Program-made: the position numbers and the translations under genes
The notes under the pieces: generated by a model
Told to the model about the DNA's origin: nothing
Databases searched by the model: none
The model's input: the letters and a program-made list of their open reading frames with translations, nothing else
Shown here: positions 11,230 through 21,831 of the stretch, one piece after another
Numbering within the stretch: the first letter of the stretch is position 1
How the letters are laid out: each line of letters starts with the position of its first letter
Source: an uncultured Halomonas sp.
Lineage (GTDB): Bacteria; Pseudomonadota; Gammaproteobacteria; Pseudomonadales; Halomonadaceae
Reading direction: 5' to 3'
NCBI RefSeq assembly: GCF_946887195.1
Contig: NZ_CAMPKE010000003.1
Span: 186,001 to 250,000 of the forward strand
Length of the DNA stretch: 64,000 nt

Positions 11230-11864
11230 ACCGTACTCGTATCAAGATTTGCGGCCTGACCCGCGAGGAGGACATCGATAGCGCGGTGGCTGCCGGCGCC
11301 GATGCGCTGGGTTTCGTGCTGTGGCCGGGCAGTGGCCGGGCACTCGATGCCGGCCGACTGGCGCAGCTGGCCGCGCGGGTGCCGGCCTTCGTCACCCGGG
11401 TCGGGCTGTTCGTCGATCAGGATCCGGCGTTCGTTCGCCGCTGCGAGGCGTACCTGGATCTGATTCAATATCATGGCGACGAGTCGCCGGCGACCTGCGC
11501 CCAGGCGTCACGCCCCTGGATCAAGGCGCTGCGCATGCGTGACGGCCTCGATCTGCAAGCTGCCGCGAACGATTATCGCGAGGCCCGCGCGCTACTGCTC
11601 GATGCCTATAAGCCGGGCGTTCCCGGTGGCACCGGCGAGACCTTCGACTGGTCGCGGATCCCCGCAAACCTGGCAAAACCTGTTATTCTCGCTGGAGGTC
11701 TCGACCCGGCCAATGTCGGCGGGGCCATCCGTTCGGTCCGGCCCTTTGCCGTCGATGTCTCGGGAGGCGTCGAGCGCGCCAAAGGTATCAAGGATCCCGA
11801 CAAGATCCGTGCATTCATTCAGCAAGTGACCCTGGCTCAATCAGAAGCCCAAGCGACCTCATGA
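11226..11864 (+). CDS. trpF: Phosphoribosylanthranilate isomerase TrpF
   Basis: Performs the Amadori rearrangement of phosphoribosylanthranilate in tryptophan synthesis. It is a stand-alone 212-residue TIM barrel, not fused to TrpC as in E. coli. The catalytic Cys9 is in KICGLT, and the general-acid Asp is in LLDAYKPG. The phosphate-binding regions ILAGGL and VDVSGGVE are present. It overlaps truA by 4 bases and is followed after 10 bases by trpB; trpFBA grouped apart from trpEGDC is usual in Pseudomonas-like genomes. Confidence 0.96.
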   Translation: MNRTRIKICGLTREEDIDSAVAAGADALGFVLWPGSGRALDAGRLAQLAARVPAFVTRVGLFVDQDPAFVRRCEAYLDLIQYHGDESPATCAQASRPWIKALRMRDGLDLQAAANDYREARALLLDAYKPGVPGGTGETFDWSRIPANLAKPVILAGGLDPANVGGAIRSVRPFAVDVSGGVERAKGIKDPDKIRAFIQQVTLAQSEAQATS

Positions 11865-11874
11865 GGTATCTTTC

Positions 11875-13089
11875 GTGACCCAGTTCAGCGACCTGTCCCG
11901 GCTGCCCGATGCCCGTGGCCATTTTGGCCCTTACGGCGGCCGGTTCGTTTCGGAGACTTTGAGCTTCGCACTGGAAGAGCTGGAGAAGACCTACCAGAGT
12001 CTTCGCGACGATCCGGACTTCCAGGCGGAATTCGATAATGATCTGGCCCACTATGTCGGCCGCCCGTCTCCGCTGTACCACGCGAAACGCTGGTCGAACC
12101 AGCTCGGCGGCGCACAGATCTGGCTCAAGCGCGAGGACCTCAATCACACCGGCGCGCACAAGGTCAACAACACCATCGGGCAGGCGCTGCTGGCCAAGAA
12201 GAGCGGCAAGCCGCGGGTCATCGCCGAAACCGGCGCCGGCCAGCACGGCGTGGCCACCGCCACCGTGGCGGCGCGCCTGGGCCTGAAGTGCGATATCTAC
12301 ATGGGCGCCGAGGATGTCGAGCGCCAGAAGCTCAATGTCTATCGCATGCACTTGCTGGGCGCACGGGTGATTCCGGTGGAGTCCGGCTCACGTACCCTCA
12401 AGGATGCCATGAACGAGGCGCTACGCGACTGGGTGACCAACGTCGACGATACCTTCTACATCATCGGTACGGTGGCCGGTCCGCATCCGTACCCGATGCT
12501 GGTGCGCGATTTCAATGCGGTGATCGGTCGCGAAGCGCGTGAGCAGTCGCTCAAGCAGATCGGTCGTCTGCCGGATGTCCTGATCGCCTGTGTGGGCGGC
12601 GGCTCCAACGCCATGGGCCTGTTCTATCCGTTCGTCGAGGACGACGACGTTGCCATGATCGGTGTCGAAGCCGGTGGCGATGGCGTCGAGACCGGGCGCC
12701 ACGCGGCGCCACTCACCGCCAATTCGCCGAAGGGCGTGCTGCATGGCAACCGCACCTATCTGATGTCCGACGAAGGCGGCCAGGTCGCCGATACGCATTC
12801 GATCTCGGCGGGGCTGGATTACCCCGGCGTCGGGCCGGAACACGCCTTGTGGAAAGACGCCGGTCGAGTGAAGTACGTGGCCGCCAACGACAATGAAGTG
12901 CTCGAGGCCTTCCGCGAGCTGACCCATGTCGAGGGCATCATGCCGGCGCTGGAGTCCGCTCATGCGCTGGCGCATGCCAAGGTGCTGGCACCGACGCTGC
13001 GCACGGATCAGCATATCGTCGTCAACCTGTCCGGACGCGGCGACAAGGATATCCTGACCGTCGCCAAGATCGACGGCGTCGAGTTCTAG
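11875..13089 (+). CDS. trpB: Tryptophan synthase beta chain TrpB
   Basis: PLP enzyme condensing indole with serine to make tryptophan, in an alpha2-beta2 complex with TrpA. It is 404 residues with a GTG start at 11875. The PLP lysine is Lys96 in HTGAHKVNN. The phosphate-binding glycine loop is [10 protein letters not shown], and the C-terminal LSGRGDKD is conserved. A TGAGG overlapping the trpF stop can serve as its Shine-Dalgarno. Confidence 0.97.
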   Translation: MTQFSDLSRLPDARGHFGPYGGRFVSETLSFALEELEKTYQSLRDDPDFQAEFDNDLAHYVGRPSPLYHAKRWSNQLGGAQIWLKREDLNHTGAHKVNNTIGQALLAKKSGKPRVIAETGAGQHGVATATVAARLGLKCDIYMGAEDVERQKLNVYRMHLLGARVIPVESGSRTLKDAMNEALRDWVTNVDDTFYIIGTVAGPHPYPMLVRDFNAVIGREAREQSLKQIGRLPDVLIACVGGGSNAMGLFYPFVEDDDVAMIGVEAGGDGVETGRHAAPLTANSPKGVLHGNRTYLMSDEGGQVADTHSISAGLDYPGVGPEHALWKDAGRVKYVAANDNEVLEAFRELTHVEGIMPALESAHALAHAKVLAPTLRTDQHIVVNLSGRGDKDILTVAKIDGVEF

Positions 13090-13152
13090 GGCGGAGTTCA
13101 AATGGCTGCACTCGCCCACACGGCATTGGAAACGCCTTCAAGGGGTAAAAGA

Positions 13153-13956
13153 ATGAATCGCATCGATCAACGTTTCGCCGCGCTCAAGGAGCAGGGCCGT
13201 ACCGCGCTGATTCCCTATATCACCGCGGGCGATCCCGCACCGGCGCATACCGTGAACTATCTGCATGCTCTGGTCGAGGCCGGTGCCGACATCGTCGAGC
13301 TGGGCATACCGTTCTCCGATCCGATGGCCGATGGCCCGGTGATCCAGAAGGCCTGCGAGCGGGCGCTGAAGCACAATACGCGCTTGGTCGATGTCCTCGA
13401 TATGGTGCGTGAATTCCGTACCCGCGACAGCGAGACGCCCGTCGTGCTGATGGGCTATCTCAATCCCATCGAGCGACTGGGCTGCCGGCAATTCGCCGAG
13501 CGAGCCCAGGCCGCCGGCGTCGATGGCGTGCTGGTGGTCGATATGCCGCCGGAAGAAGCCGACGAGCTGGCGCCGCTGTTCAAGGAACACCACCTGCAAT
13601 CGATCTTTCTGGTCGCCCCTACCACTTCCGAGGCTCGGGCCGCTACAATATGTGCCCATGGAGAAGGGTACCTGTACTACGTATCGCTCAAGGGCGTGAC
13701 CGGTGCCGCCACGTTGGATGTCGAGGGCGTGGATCGCCAGCTCGACGTGCTGCGCAGGCAGACCGATTTGCCGCTGTGCGTGGGCTTCGGCATTCGCGAT
13801 GGCGCATCGGCCGCGGCGGTGGGGCGAATCGCCGATGGGGTGATCGTCGGCAGCGCACTGGTGTCGCGCATCGCCGAGGGCGCCGAGCGTCCCGAGTCGG
13901 TCGCCGACGAACTCAAGGCGGTGCTGGGCGACATGCGCCGGGCGCTCGACGCCTGA
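13153..13956 (+). CDS. trpA: Tryptophan synthase alpha chain TrpA
   Basis: Cleaves indole-3-glycerol phosphate to indole, which is channelled to TrpB. The catalytic residues lie in [15 protein letters not shown] (Glu and Asp). The phosphate-binding end GFGIRDG and VGSALV is present. With the ATG at 13153 the product is 267 residues, matching the family (E. coli 268). The upstream ATG at 13102 would add 17 unconserved residues. AAGGGG sits 8-13 bases before the chosen start. It lies 63 bp after trpB. Confidence 0.96.
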   Translation: MNRIDQRFAALKEQGRTALIPYITAGDPAPAHTVNYLHALVEAGADIVELGIPFSDPMADGPVIQKACERALKHNTRLVDVLDMVREFRTRDSETPVVLMGYLNPIERLGCRQFAERAQAAGVDGVLVVDMPPEEADELAPLFKEHHLQSIFLVAPTTSEARAATICAHGEGYLYYVSLKGVTGAATLDVEGVDRQLDVLRRQTDLPLCVGFGIRDGASAAAVGRIADGVIVGSALVSRIAEGAERPESVADELKAVLGDMRRALDA

Positions 13957-14047
13957 GCGATGCCTCTCCTTCTCGGTAAACACTCTTCAGGTCCGGTCGG
14001 CATGCGTCCGGGCAGCTACTGACAAGCAGAACGGATACTTTCTGACC

Positions 14048-14992
14048 ATGAGCTGGCTAGACAAGATCGTGCCGTCCATAGGCCGCATTCAGCGCAATGA
14101 TCGTCGTACCAGTGTGCCAGACGGTCTGTGGCGCAAATGCCCCAAATGTGATGCGGTGCTTTATCTCCCCGAGCTTGAGAAGCACCACAACGTTTGCCCC
14201 AAGTGCGACCACCACCTTCGCTTGACCGCACGCAAGCGCCTCGACTGGTTCTTCGATGCCGAAGGCCGTGAGGAACTCGCCGGCGACCTGCAACCGGTCG
14301 ACCGCCTCAAGTTTCGCGACTCGAAGAAGTACAAGGATCGCCTGACGGCGGCGCAGAAGGCCACCGGCGAGAACGATGCCTTGCTGGCCATGCGCGGCAC
14401 GCTGGATGGCCTGCCAGTAGTGGCAGTGTCGTTCGAGTTCGCTTTCATGGGTGGCTCGATGGGCGCCGTGGTCGGCGAGAAGTTCGTGCGTGCGGCGACC
14501 CTGGCGTTGGAGGAGAACATTCCGCTGGTGTGCTTCGCGGCCTCGGGTGGGGCGCGCATGCAGGAAGCGCTGTTCTCGTTGATGCAGATGGCCAAGACCT
14601 CGGCGGCGCTCGAGCGGCTCAAGCAGGCCGGCGTGCCGTATATCTCGGTGCTCACCGACCCCGTTTACGGCGGCGTATCGGCGTCGCTGGCGATGCTCGG
14701 CGATCTCAACGTGGCCGAGCCCTATGCGCTGATCGGCTTCGCCGGTCCGCGGGTCATCGAGCAGACCGTGCGCGAGCAATTGCCGGAAGGCTTTCAGCGT
14801 AGCGAATTCCTGCTCGAACACGGTGTCGTGGACATGATCGTGCACCGTCAGGAAATGCGCGAGCGTCTCGCTGGCGTATTGCGCAAGTTGACGCATCAGC
14901 CGTTGCACGATGAACCGGACTCGTCTGAAGAAGCACCCCCCAGCGAAGGCGAGGTACTGCTTGGCGATGAATTGCGTGACACCGAACGCTGA
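14048..14992 (+). CDS. accD: Acetyl-CoA carboxylase carboxyltransferase subunit beta AccD
   Basis: Beta subunit of the carboxyltransferase half of acetyl-CoA carboxylase, the first step of fatty-acid synthesis. The N-terminal zinc ribbon has two CPKC knuckles (about residues 37-62). The crotonase-like domain follows, with SGGARMQE and [12 protein letters not shown]. The length of 314 is normal for the family, with an acidic C-terminal tail. The next gene, folC, begins at the base after its stop codon, so the two are translationally coupled. Confidence 0.96.
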   Translation: MSWLDKIVPSIGRIQRNDRRTSVPDGLWRKCPKCDAVLYLPELEKHHNVCPKCDHHLRLTARKRLDWFFDAEGREELAGDLQPVDRLKFRDSKKYKDRLTAAQKATGENDALLAMRGTLDGLPVVAVSFEFAFMGGSMGAVVGEKFVRAATLALEENIPLVCFAASGGARMQEALFSLMQMAKTSAALERLKQAGVPYISVLTDPVYGGVSASLAMLGDLNVAEPYALIGFAGPRVIEQTVREQLPEGFQRSEFLLEHGVVDMIVHRQEMRERLAGVLRKLTHQPLHDEPDSSEEAPPSEGEVLLGDELRDTER

Positions 14993-16336
14993 ATGAGCGA
15001 TTCCCCGACACTCGCCGATTGGCTGGCGCGTCTCGAGCGCCAGCATCCTGTCAGTATCGACCTTGGCCTCGAACGCGTGGCCAGGGTCGCGCGCCGTCTG
15101 GGCCTTATCGGCACGCGGCTGAGCGAACGGATCATTACGGTGGCCGGTACCAACGGCAAGGGGTCGACGGTTGCGATGCTCGATGCGTTGGCCCGCGAGC
15201 ATGGGCTTTCGACCGCAACGTATACTTCACCGCACTTGCTGCGCTACAACGAGCGGTTGCGCTTCGATGGCATCGAAGCCGACGACGCATTGCTGATTGT
15301 CGGTTTCGAGCGGGCCGAGGCGGCTCGCCTCGAGCCGGAGCCGGTCAGCCTGAGCTATTTCGAGGCCGGTACGCTGGCCGCGCTGTGGGCGATCGCCGAA
15401 CGCCGCCCGGATATCGCGATACTCGAGGTAGGGCTGGGTGGGCGGCTCGATGCGGTCAATGTCATTGATGCCGATGTCGCAGTGATCACCACCGTAGCCC
15501 AGGATCACGCCGCCTTTCTCGGCACCGATCTGAATACGATCGGGCGCGAGAAGGCGGGCATTTTGCGCACGGCCCGCCCGGCGGTACTGGGTAGCGAGCG
15601 GCTACCGCCCAGCGTGCGCCGGGTGGCAACCGAACTGGGTGCCGGCGTGCACGCACTCGGCGCCGATTTTCATCGCGAGGTCGAATGCCGCGCTACGGCA
15701 GATGCCACCTTGCGTTGGCGCTGGGCAGGCCATAGTGGCCAGGGCGACTCGTTAGTGTTCGAAGCGCTGCCCGACCCATGCCTGCCACTGGATAACGCCG
15801 CGAGTGCCCTGCAGGCATTGGCGCTTGCCGGTATCGAACTCGATGTTGCGGCGTGCCGCCGGGCATTCTCGGCGGTGCGCCTGCCCGGTCGCATGCAGTG
15901 GTTGGGTAATTGGTGTCTGGATGTGGCGCATAATCCGCATGCCGCCGAGTACCTGGCCGCGCAACTGGCCGAGCGCCCGCGCCCGAGCCGGCGCATTGGC
16001 CTGCTGGGAATGCTCGGCGACAAGGATGCCCAGGGCGTGATCGACGCGTTATCCTCACAGGTGGATGGCTGGGTGGCGGTCGGCCTGAGCGGTGAGCGAC
16101 CGCGCAGTGCCGATGAACTGGCCGCGCTACTCGAGAATCGCGGGCAAACGGTGCTGCACCGCGCGGTGTCGCCGCAAGCCGGCGCCGAATGGTTACTGGC
16201 CCGGCTCGAGCCGAACGACGAGGCGCTGGTCTGCGGCTCCTTCTTTACCGTGACCGAGGTTCTCGGCTGGCATACTGCGCGGGGCACGGACGCCGCCACC
16301 GAGTGGCAGAGGCCCGCTACGAGGGAGAAACCATGA
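14993..16336 (+). CDS. folC: Bifunctional folylpolyglutamate / dihydrofolate synthase FolC
   Basis: ATP-dependent ligase that adds glutamate to dihydropteroate and to tetrahydrofolate. The 447-residue Mur-ligase-fold product has the P-loop VAGTNGKGSTVAM (about residues 43-55). The Mur-ligase motifs EVGLGGRLDAVN and the C-terminal-domain motif DVAHNPHAAEYLA are also seen. It starts directly after accD. Its TGA overlaps the ATG of dedD, forming a tight accD-folC-dedD-cvpA block. Confidence 0.95.
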   Translation: MSDSPTLADWLARLERQHPVSIDLGLERVARVARRLGLIGTRLSERIITVAGTNGKGSTVAMLDALAREHGLSTATYTSPHLLRYNERLRFDGIEADDALLIVGFERAEAARLEPEPVSLSYFEAGTLAALWAIAERRPDIAILEVGLGGRLDAVNVIDADVAVITTVAQDHAAFLGTDLNTIGREKAGILRTARPAVLGSERLPPSVRRVATELGAGVHALGADFHREVECRATADATLRWRWAGHSGQGDSLVFEALPDPCLPLDNAASALQALALAGIELDVAACRRAFSAVRLPGRMQWLGNWCLDVAHNPHAAEYLAAQLAERPRPSRRIGLLGMLGDKDAQGVIDALSSQVDGWVAVGLSGERPRSADELAALLENRGQTVLHRAVSPQAGAEWLLARLEPNDEALVCGSFFTVTEVLGWHTARGTDAATEWQRPATREKP

Positions 16337-16992
16337 AATACGGGATGCGCGAACGTATTAGCGGCGCGGTGATACTGCTGGCGCTGGCGGTGATCTTCAT
16401 ACCCATGCTGTTCGACGATCCGCCCGAGCGCGATGAACGCCCCGAGCCGATGCTGACCATCGAGCAACCGATCGATATCGAGCATCAGCCAGTGGCAGAG
16501 CCCGAGCCGCCGGCCAGCCTCAGCGAAGAACCGGCACCGCAGCCCGCGGAATCGCAGCCACCGGCGGCGCAAGCGCCGGAACCCGATCCCCAGCCGGAAC
16601 CCACGCCCGGGCTCGATCCATTACCACAGAACACCGAGCCCGAAACCCGTCCCGAGACGGCACCTGAAACCCAACAGGACACGCAGAACGATCCCATCGC
16701 CGAATTGACGCGTGAAGCCGAGCAGCAGCCAAGCGGCATGCCGCCGGTGGCCGAGAATGGCGAATGGGCGGTGCAGGTGGGCAGCTTCGGCGAGCCCGGC
16801 AATGCCGAGCGGCTCGAAAAGCAACTCGACGATCAGGGCTTCACGGCTTATCGTCAGCCTCGCGACAACGACCTGACCACGGTTTACGTCGGTCCTTTCG
16901 CCTCGTCGGAAGCGGGTGAGCAGGCGCGAACCGTGCTCAAGGAAAAGGTCAACATCCAGGGTCTGCTGATTCGCATTCAGGAGGGTGAATGA
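16333..16992 (+). CDS. dedD: SPOR-domain cell-division protein DedD
   Basis: Septal-ring protein that binds denuded glycan through a SPOR domain. The start at 16333 (ATGA overlapping the folC stop) gives 219 residues. There is a short cytoplasmic N-terminus, one membrane helix (about 10-27, SGAVILLALAVIFIPMLF), a Pro/Glu-rich periplasmic linker (about 30-135), and a C-terminal SPOR domain (about 143-217). The SPOR domain begins WAVQVGSFGE and includes VYVGPFAS. Position between folC and cvpA is as in E. coli and Pseudomonas. Confidence 0.92.
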   Translation: MKYGMRERISGAVILLALAVIFIPMLFDDPPERDERPEPMLTIEQPIDIEHQPVAEPEPPASLSEEPAPQPAESQPPAAQAPEPDPQPEPTPGLDPLPQNTEPETRPETAPETQQDTQNDPIAELTREAEQQPSGMPPVAENGEWAVQVGSFGEPGNAERLEKQLDDQGFTAYRQPRDNDLTTVYVGPFASSEAGEQARTVLKEKVNIQGLLIRIQEGE

Positions 16993-17618
16993 CCCTGACC
17001 TGGCTGGATTGGGTGTTTCTCGCCGTACTGACGATATCGATGTTGGCGGGGTTCACGCGCGGCCTGGTACGTGAAGCGCTAGGATTGGGCGCCTGGATCG
17101 TGGCGCTGCTGGCGTCGCGAATGTTTGCCCAGCCGGTGGCGGATATGCTCGAGGGCTTCATCGATCATCCGGATGCACGGCTGGTGGTGGCTTTCATTCT
17201 GGTGATCTTCGTGGTGGTCATGCTGTGCGGCATGGTAATTCGCATCATGCATGCGGCCGTCGAGTGGGTCGGCATGGGGTTTTTCAATCGCCTCGCCGGG
17301 GCCGGTTTCGGCGTATTGCGCGGCGGCGCCATCCTGGTGCTGGCCACGGTGCTGATCACGCTGACGCCACTGGCTCAACTCCAGGCCTGGCAACGCGCGG
17401 AATTGCGGCCCTCGTTCGAGGACTTGCGCGACTGGGCGATCAGCCGTGTCGCGGCCTGGGAGCAGCGTGACCCACAAGCGGCCGAGGAGTTGCGTGCGCT
17501 ATCATTACCGCTCGATATCGGTGGTCAGCGTATCGGTGACGCCTCGGTCGACGTCCCCATAGAACTCCCTGTCGAGCCGATTGCCGAAAGCGGGGCACAC
17601 CAGGGAAGCGGCCAGTAA
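16989..17618 (+). CDS. cvpA: CvpA family membrane protein
   Basis: Inner-membrane protein of 209 residues, named after its need for colicin V production in E. coli. Its biochemical role is unsettled, with suggested links to envelope homeostasis. Four hydrophobic segments are visible (about 4-22, 28-48, 62-84 and 100-122), and TRGLVREALGLGAW is typical of the family. The C-terminus is a soluble tail. It overlaps dedD by 4 bases and precedes purF, the arrangement expected for the purF operon. Confidence 0.9.
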   Translation: MTLTWLDWVFLAVLTISMLAGFTRGLVREALGLGAWIVALLASRMFAQPVADMLEGFIDHPDARLVVAFILVIFVVVMLCGMVIRIMHAAVEWVGMGFFNRLAGAGFGVLRGGAILVLATVLITLTPLAQLQAWQRAELRPSFEDLRDWAISRVAAWEQRDPQAAEELRALSLPLDIGGQRIGDASVDVPIELPVEPIAESGAHQGSGQ

Positions 17619-17684
17619 ACGGTTTTTACGAGGTGCCGGGCCTGGCTCGGCGCCGATCGTTCATTGCAAGCGAGGTAAGTCGGA

Positions 17685-19202
17685 ATGTGCGGTATCGTAG
17701 GCCTCATGGCCAATCAGGCGGTCAACCAGGCGCTCTATGATGCGCTGACGGTGCTTCAGCACCGGGGGCAGGATGCCGCCGGCATGATGACCTGGCACGA
17801 AGGACGCTTCCTGCTGCGCAAGAGCAATGGATTGGTGCGCGATGTCTTTCGCTCGCGCCACATGACGCGCTTGAAGGGCAATCTGGGTATCGGTCATATC
17901 CGCTACCCCACGGCGGGGTCGTCCAGCGAGGCGGAATCGCAGCCGTTCTATGTCAACTCGCCCTATGGCCTGACCCTGGCGCATAACGGCAACCTGACCA
18001 ATTCCGAACAGCTCAAGCAGGAGCTGTACTCCACCGATCTGCGCCATATCAACACCAGTTCGGACTCCGAGGTGTTGCTCAATGTGTTCGCTCACGAACT
18101 GGGCAAGCAGGGCCACACCCTCGACCCCGAGGATATCTTCGACGCGGTGCGGCGCGTGCATCGCCGCTGCCGTGGCGGCTATGCCGCGGTGGCGATGATC
18201 AATGGCTTCGGCCTGGTCGCCTTTCGCGACCCGCATGGGATTCGCCCGGTGGTCTTCGGCACGCGCGATACCGAGGACGGCCAGGATGTGATGATCGCCT
18301 CCGAATCGGTGGCACTCGATGTCGGCGGCTTCGAGCTGGCGCGCGATCTGGCCCCGGGCGAGGCGATCTTCGTCGACATGCAGGGCCGGATCCATACCCA
18401 GTCGTGTGCCGACCGCCCGGTGCTGGCGCCGTGCATCTTCGAGCACGTCTACCTGGCGCGCCCCGATTCGATTCTCGATGGCGCCTATGTCTACGGCACG
18501 CGCATGCAGATGGGGCGCAAACTGGGCGATCGCATTCTCAAGGAGTGGCCCGAGCACGATATCGATGTGGTCATTCCTATTCCCGATACGTCGCGTACCT
18601 CGGCGCTGGAGCTCGCCCAGCATCTCGGCGTGACCTTCCGCGAAGGCTTCATGAAGAACCGTTACATCGGGCGCACCTTCATCATGCCGGGGCAGACCCA
18701 GCGCAAGAAATCGGTACGCCAGAAGCTCAATGCCATCGATATCGAATTCGCCGGCAAGAACGTGCTGCTGGTGGACGACTCGATCGTACGCGGCACCACT
18801 TGCAAGCAAATCATCCAGATGGCCCGCGAGGCCGGTGCCAACAAGGTCTATTTCGCCTCCGCCGCGCCGCCGGTGCGTTACCCTAATGTCTACGGCATCG
18901 ACATGCCGGTGGCCAGCGAGCTGATCGCGCATGGCCGCAGCGAAGCGGAAGTGGGTGAGTTGATCGGTGCCGACCGCATCTTCTATCAGGATATCGAAGA
19001 TTTGAAAGATGCCTGTCGTGAGGTCAATCCGCAGATCGAACAGTTCGATTGCTCGGTCTTCGACGGCAACTACATTACCGGCGACATCGACGAGAGTTAC
19101 CTGGCGGTACTCGAAGCCGCACGCAACGATGCCGCCAAGGATCTGAGCGCGGGCGATCATGCTTTGGTCGGCATGCACAATCAGGATGACGAGCTCGATT
19201 GA
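17685..19202 (+). CDS. purF: Amidophosphoribosyltransferase PurF
   Basis: First committed enzyme of purine synthesis, making 5-phosphoribosylamine from PRPP and glutamine. Cys2, exposed after Met removal, is the glutaminase nucleophile (MCGIVG). The phosphoribosyltransferase domain carries the PRPP motif [13 protein letters not shown]. The length of 505 equals E. coli PurF (505). Downstream metZ follows after 12 bases. Confidence 0.97.
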   Translation: MCGIVGLMANQAVNQALYDALTVLQHRGQDAAGMMTWHEGRFLLRKSNGLVRDVFRSRHMTRLKGNLGIGHIRYPTAGSSSEAESQPFYVNSPYGLTLAHNGNLTNSEQLKQELYSTDLRHINTSSDSEVLLNVFAHELGKQGHTLDPEDIFDAVRRVHRRCRGGYAAVAMINGFGLVAFRDPHGIRPVVFGTRDTEDGQDVMIASESVALDVGGFELARDLAPGEAIFVDMQGRIHTQSCADRPVLAPCIFEHVYLARPDSILDGAYVYGTRMQMGRKLGDRILKEWPEHDIDVVIPIPDTSRTSALELAQHLGVTFREGFMKNRYIGRTFIMPGQTQRKKSVRQKLNAIDIEFAGKNVLLVDDSIVRGTTCKQIIQMAREAGANKVYFASAAPPVRYPNVYGIDMPVASELIAHGRSEAEVGELIGADRIFYQDIEDLKDACREVNPQIEQFDCSVFDGNYITGDIDESYLAVLEAARNDAAKDLSAGDHALVGMHNQDDELD

Positions 19203-19214
19203 GCGGAGGCGGCG

Positions 19215-20402
19215 ATGAACGACGATTATCTGCACGGTGCGGCTCTCGACACCTTGGCGGTGCGTGCCGGTCATGAGCGCACCGGGGAGCAGGAGCACGG
19301 CGAGCCGATCTTCACGACCTCGAGCTTCGTTTACGAGAGCGCGGCCGAGGCGGCGCGCAAGTTCAGTGGCGAAGAGCCCGGCAACATCTACTCGCGTTTC
19401 ACCAACCCCACGGTACGCATCTTCGAGCAGCGCCTGGCCGCGCTGGAAGGCGCCGAGCGCTGCGTGGCGACCAGCTCGGGCATGGCGGCGATTCTCGCGA
19501 CCGCCTTGGCGCTGCTGGAAGCCGGCGATGAGATCGTCGCGTCACGTGCGCTATTCGGCTCCACCGTCAGCCTGTTCAACAAATACCTGGGCAAGCTCGG
19601 CATCGTCACGCGCTATGTCGAGTCGAGCGATCTCGCGGCCTGGGAAGCGGCAATCACGCCGCGCACCAAGTTGCTGTTTGCCGAAACGCCATCCAATCCG
19701 CTCTCCGAACTGGTCGATATCGCGGCACTCGCCGAGATCGCCCATCGCCATGCGGCGCTGCTCGTCATCGACAACTGCTTCCTGACGCCGGCATTGCAGC
19801 GCCCGTTGGAGTTGGGCGCGGATCTGGTCATTCACTCGGCCACCAAGTACCTTGATGGCCAGGGCCGGGCGATCGGCGGTGCCGTGGTCGGCCGCGACAA
19901 GGAACTCGAAGAGGTATTGGGCGTAGTACGTACCTGCGGCCCCTGCATGAGCCCGTTCAATGCCTGGATTTTTCTCAAGGGGCTGGAGACGCTGGGCATT
20001 CGCATGCGGGCCCACTGCGAGAATGCCTTGGCGCTGGCAGAGTGGCTGCAAGCGCACCCGGCGGTCGAGCGGGTTCACTACAGCGGCCTCGAGAGCCATC
20101 CGCAGCATGCGCTGGCCAAACGCCAGCAGCGGGGTTTCGGCGCGGTATTGGGAGTCGAGATCAAGGGCGGGCGCAAGGGCGCCTGGTCGGTCATCGATGC
20201 CACGCGATTGATGTCGATCACCGGCAACCTGGGCGATGTGAAAAGCACGATCACCCACCCGGCCACCACCACGCATGGCCGCTTGAACGACGAGCAGAAA
20301 GCCGCCGCGGGTATCACCGAAGGGCTGATTCGGATCGCGGTAGGCCTCGAGGATATCGACGACATCAAGGGCGATCTGGCGCGCGGACTCGATAGCATGT
20401 AG
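19215..20402 (+). CDS. metZ: O-succinylhomoserine sulfhydrylase MetZ
   Basis: PLP enzyme that sulfhydrylates O-succinylhomoserine to homocysteine in direct methionine synthesis. It is a 395-residue Cys/Met-metabolism fold-type I enzyme. The PLP lysine is Lys211 in SATKYLDGQGR; the GQGR after it is characteristic of MetZ. The C-terminal SLG-equivalent region reads NLGDVKSTITHPATTTH. The site GCGGAGGCG precedes the start. Placement after purF matches Pseudomonas. A cystathionine gamma-synthase is an alternative family member, but the gene context favours MetZ. Confidence 0.93.
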   Translation: MNDDYLHGAALDTLAVRAGHERTGEQEHGEPIFTTSSFVYESAAEAARKFSGEEPGNIYSRFTNPTVRIFEQRLAALEGAERCVATSSGMAAILATALALLEAGDEIVASRALFGSTVSLFNKYLGKLGIVTRYVESSDLAAWEAAITPRTKLLFAETPSNPLSELVDIAALAEIAHRHAALLVIDNCFLTPALQRPLELGADLVIHSATKYLDGQGRAIGGAVVGRDKELEEVLGVVRTCGPCMSPFNAWIFLKGLETLGIRMRAHCENALALAEWLQAHPAVERVHYSGLESHPQHALAKRQQRGFGAVLGVEIKGGRKGAWSVIDATRLMSITGNLGDVKSTITHPATTTHGRLNDEQKAAAGITEGLIRIAVGLEDIDDIKGDLARGLDSM

Positions 20403-20430
20403 ACGGACGCCTGCGGTAACCGTTCTCCTC

Positions 20431-20458
20431 CAACGCCTCGCTCAGCGAGGCGTTGTCG
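20431..20458 (+). terminator. Intrinsic terminator of the purF-metZ unit
   Basis: A 25-bp perfect palindrome (arms CAACGCCTCGCT and its complement around one base) begins 29 bases after the metZ stop and is followed by TCGTT. In RNA this folds as a stem of about 10 bp with a 5-base loop. Confidence 0.7.
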
Positions 20459-20590
20459 TTGGTGCGTTCGATACGAAACGCTTACGAAGCCAGGCATCGT
20501 TTCCATGCAGTGAACAATGCCTTTACCGTTTGCCGGCTGTATCGCGATGCGGTAAACCGTATGCTGGCCGTATCGGAACGGGGGTGCGGT

Positions 20591-21139
20591 ATGTGGCGCG
20601 ATTCATCGCGGGGCTGGGGCCTCGCCAGCATCACGATTCATTGGCTGAGCGCGCTGGCGATCGTCGGCCTGTTCGCGCTGGGTTGGTGGATGACCGAGCT
20701 GAGCTACTACGACGCCTGGTATCAACTCGGGCCGTGGTGGCACAAGTCGGTTGGCATGCTGTTGCTGGGGTTGTCGATGGTGCGCGTCGTCTGGCGTCTG
20801 ACACAACCCACGCCCGTTGCGTTGGGGCCGCGCCTGGAGAGGCTGGCGGCGCATGCCGGTCATGCTCTGCTGTATCTATTGATTTTCGTGGTGCTGATCA
20901 GCGGCTATCTGATTTCCACCGCGGAGGGCCAGGGGATCGAGGTCTTCGATCTGTTCGTCTTCCCTGCGTTGGTATCGGAGTTGCCCAATCAGGCCACGCT
21001 GGCCGGCGAGGTTCACTGGTATGCCGCCTGGGCACTCATGATTTTTGCACTCGGTCACGCTCTGGCTGCCTTCAAGCATCATCTGTTCGATGGTAACGAC
21101 ACGCTGCGTCGCATGCTCGATCCGCGTCGCTCGTCCTGA
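20591..21139 (+). CDS. Cytochrome b561 family membrane protein
   Basis: Di-heme, four-helix inner-membrane electron carrier, thought to shuttle electrons from ubiquinol. The 182-residue product from the ATG at 20591 has four membrane helices. Heme-ligand histidines lie in IHWLSAL, WWHKSVG and the C-terminal pair near VHWYAAW / GHALAAFKHH. The longer frame from 20453 would add 46 residues that overlap the metZ terminator, so it is rejected. The yceI gene follows after 57 bp; b561-YceI pairs recur in proteobacteria and may act together on isoprenoid quinones. Confidence 0.88.
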   Translation: MWRDSSRGWGLASITIHWLSALAIVGLFALGWWMTELSYYDAWYQLGPWWHKSVGMLLLGLSMVRVVWRLTQPTPVALGPRLERLAAHAGHALLYLLIFVVLISGYLISTAEGQGIEVFDLFVFPALVSELPNQATLAGEVHWYAAWALMIFALGHALAAFKHHLFDGNDTLRRMLDPRRSS

Positions 21140-21196
21140 TCCGTGTATCGTCGGGCTGTGCCCGGCGACCGATTTTCCCTGCAAAAGGAGTTCACG

Positions 21197-21778
21197 ATGT
21201 TGAAAAAGACCGCCATTGCCGCGTTGACGGCCGCCGCCTTGTTGCCACTGGCCCAGGCTCAAGCCGCCGAGTACGTCATCGACAGTGACAACCAGCACGC
21301 CTTCATCCAATTCAAGATCAGTCATCTGGGGTACTCCTACATTCTCGGCACGTTCGACGATTTCACCGGCCGTTTCACTTACGATCCGGAGAATCTCGAG
21401 GCCGCCAGCGTCGAAGTCAACGTCGATGTGAGCAGCCTGGACACGGCCCATGCCGAGCGCGACAAACATATCCTCAGCGACGATTTCCTGGCGGCGGATG
21501 AGTATCCCGAGGCGAGCTTCGTCTCCACCGGCTTCGAGCCGACCGGCGAAGGTCAGGGTGAACTGACGGGCGATTTGACCCTGCATGGCGTGACGCAGCC
21601 GATCACCATGCAGGTCGAGCGCATCGGTGGCGGTGAGGATCCGTGGGGTGGTTATCGCCAGGGCTTCGAGGGTAGCACGACGCTGGAACTGGCCGATTAC
21701 GATATCGATGTGAGCCAGTTTCCACCGGTCATGCAGGAGCTCGAGTTGTATGTGACGTTCGAGGGCATTCGCCAGTAA
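21197..21778 (+). CDS. YceI family periplasmic lipid-binding protein
   Basis: Predicted secreted lipocalin-like beta-barrel that binds polyisoprenoid compounds. The start at 21197 follows AAGGAG. A signal peptide of about 23 residues (KK, hydrophobic core, AQAQA-AEY) leads to a mature protein of about 170 residues. Family motifs include HAFIQFKISHLGYS, the strand pattern SVEVNVDVSSLDT, and DKHILSDDFLAADEYPEASF. It is probably co-transcribed with the cytochrome b561 gene. Confidence 0.9.
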   Translation: MLKKTAIAALTAAALLPLAQAQAAEYVIDSDNQHAFIQFKISHLGYSYILGTFDDFTGRFTYDPENLEAASVEVNVDVSSLDTAHAERDKHILSDDFLAADEYPEASFVSTGFEPTGEGQGELTGDLTLHGVTQPITMQVERIGGGEDPWGGYRQGFEGSTTLELADYDIDVSQFPPVMQELELYVTFEGIRQ

Positions 21779-21796
21779 CGCTGGCTCGAATCCCTT

Positions 21797-21827
21797 TCAG
21801 GCGCCTTCGAGGCGCCTGATTGCTTTT
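21797..21827. terminator. Intrinsic terminator, yceI / FAD oxidoreductase boundary
   Basis: A perfect 10-bp stem (TCAGGCGCCT / AGGCGCCTGA) with a TCG loop lies 18 bases after the yceI stop and is followed by TTGCTTTT. It sits between convergent genes; the T-rich side favours rightward transcription, but the leftward gene ends only 5 bases beyond. Confidence 0.75.
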
Positions 21828-21831
21828 GGCG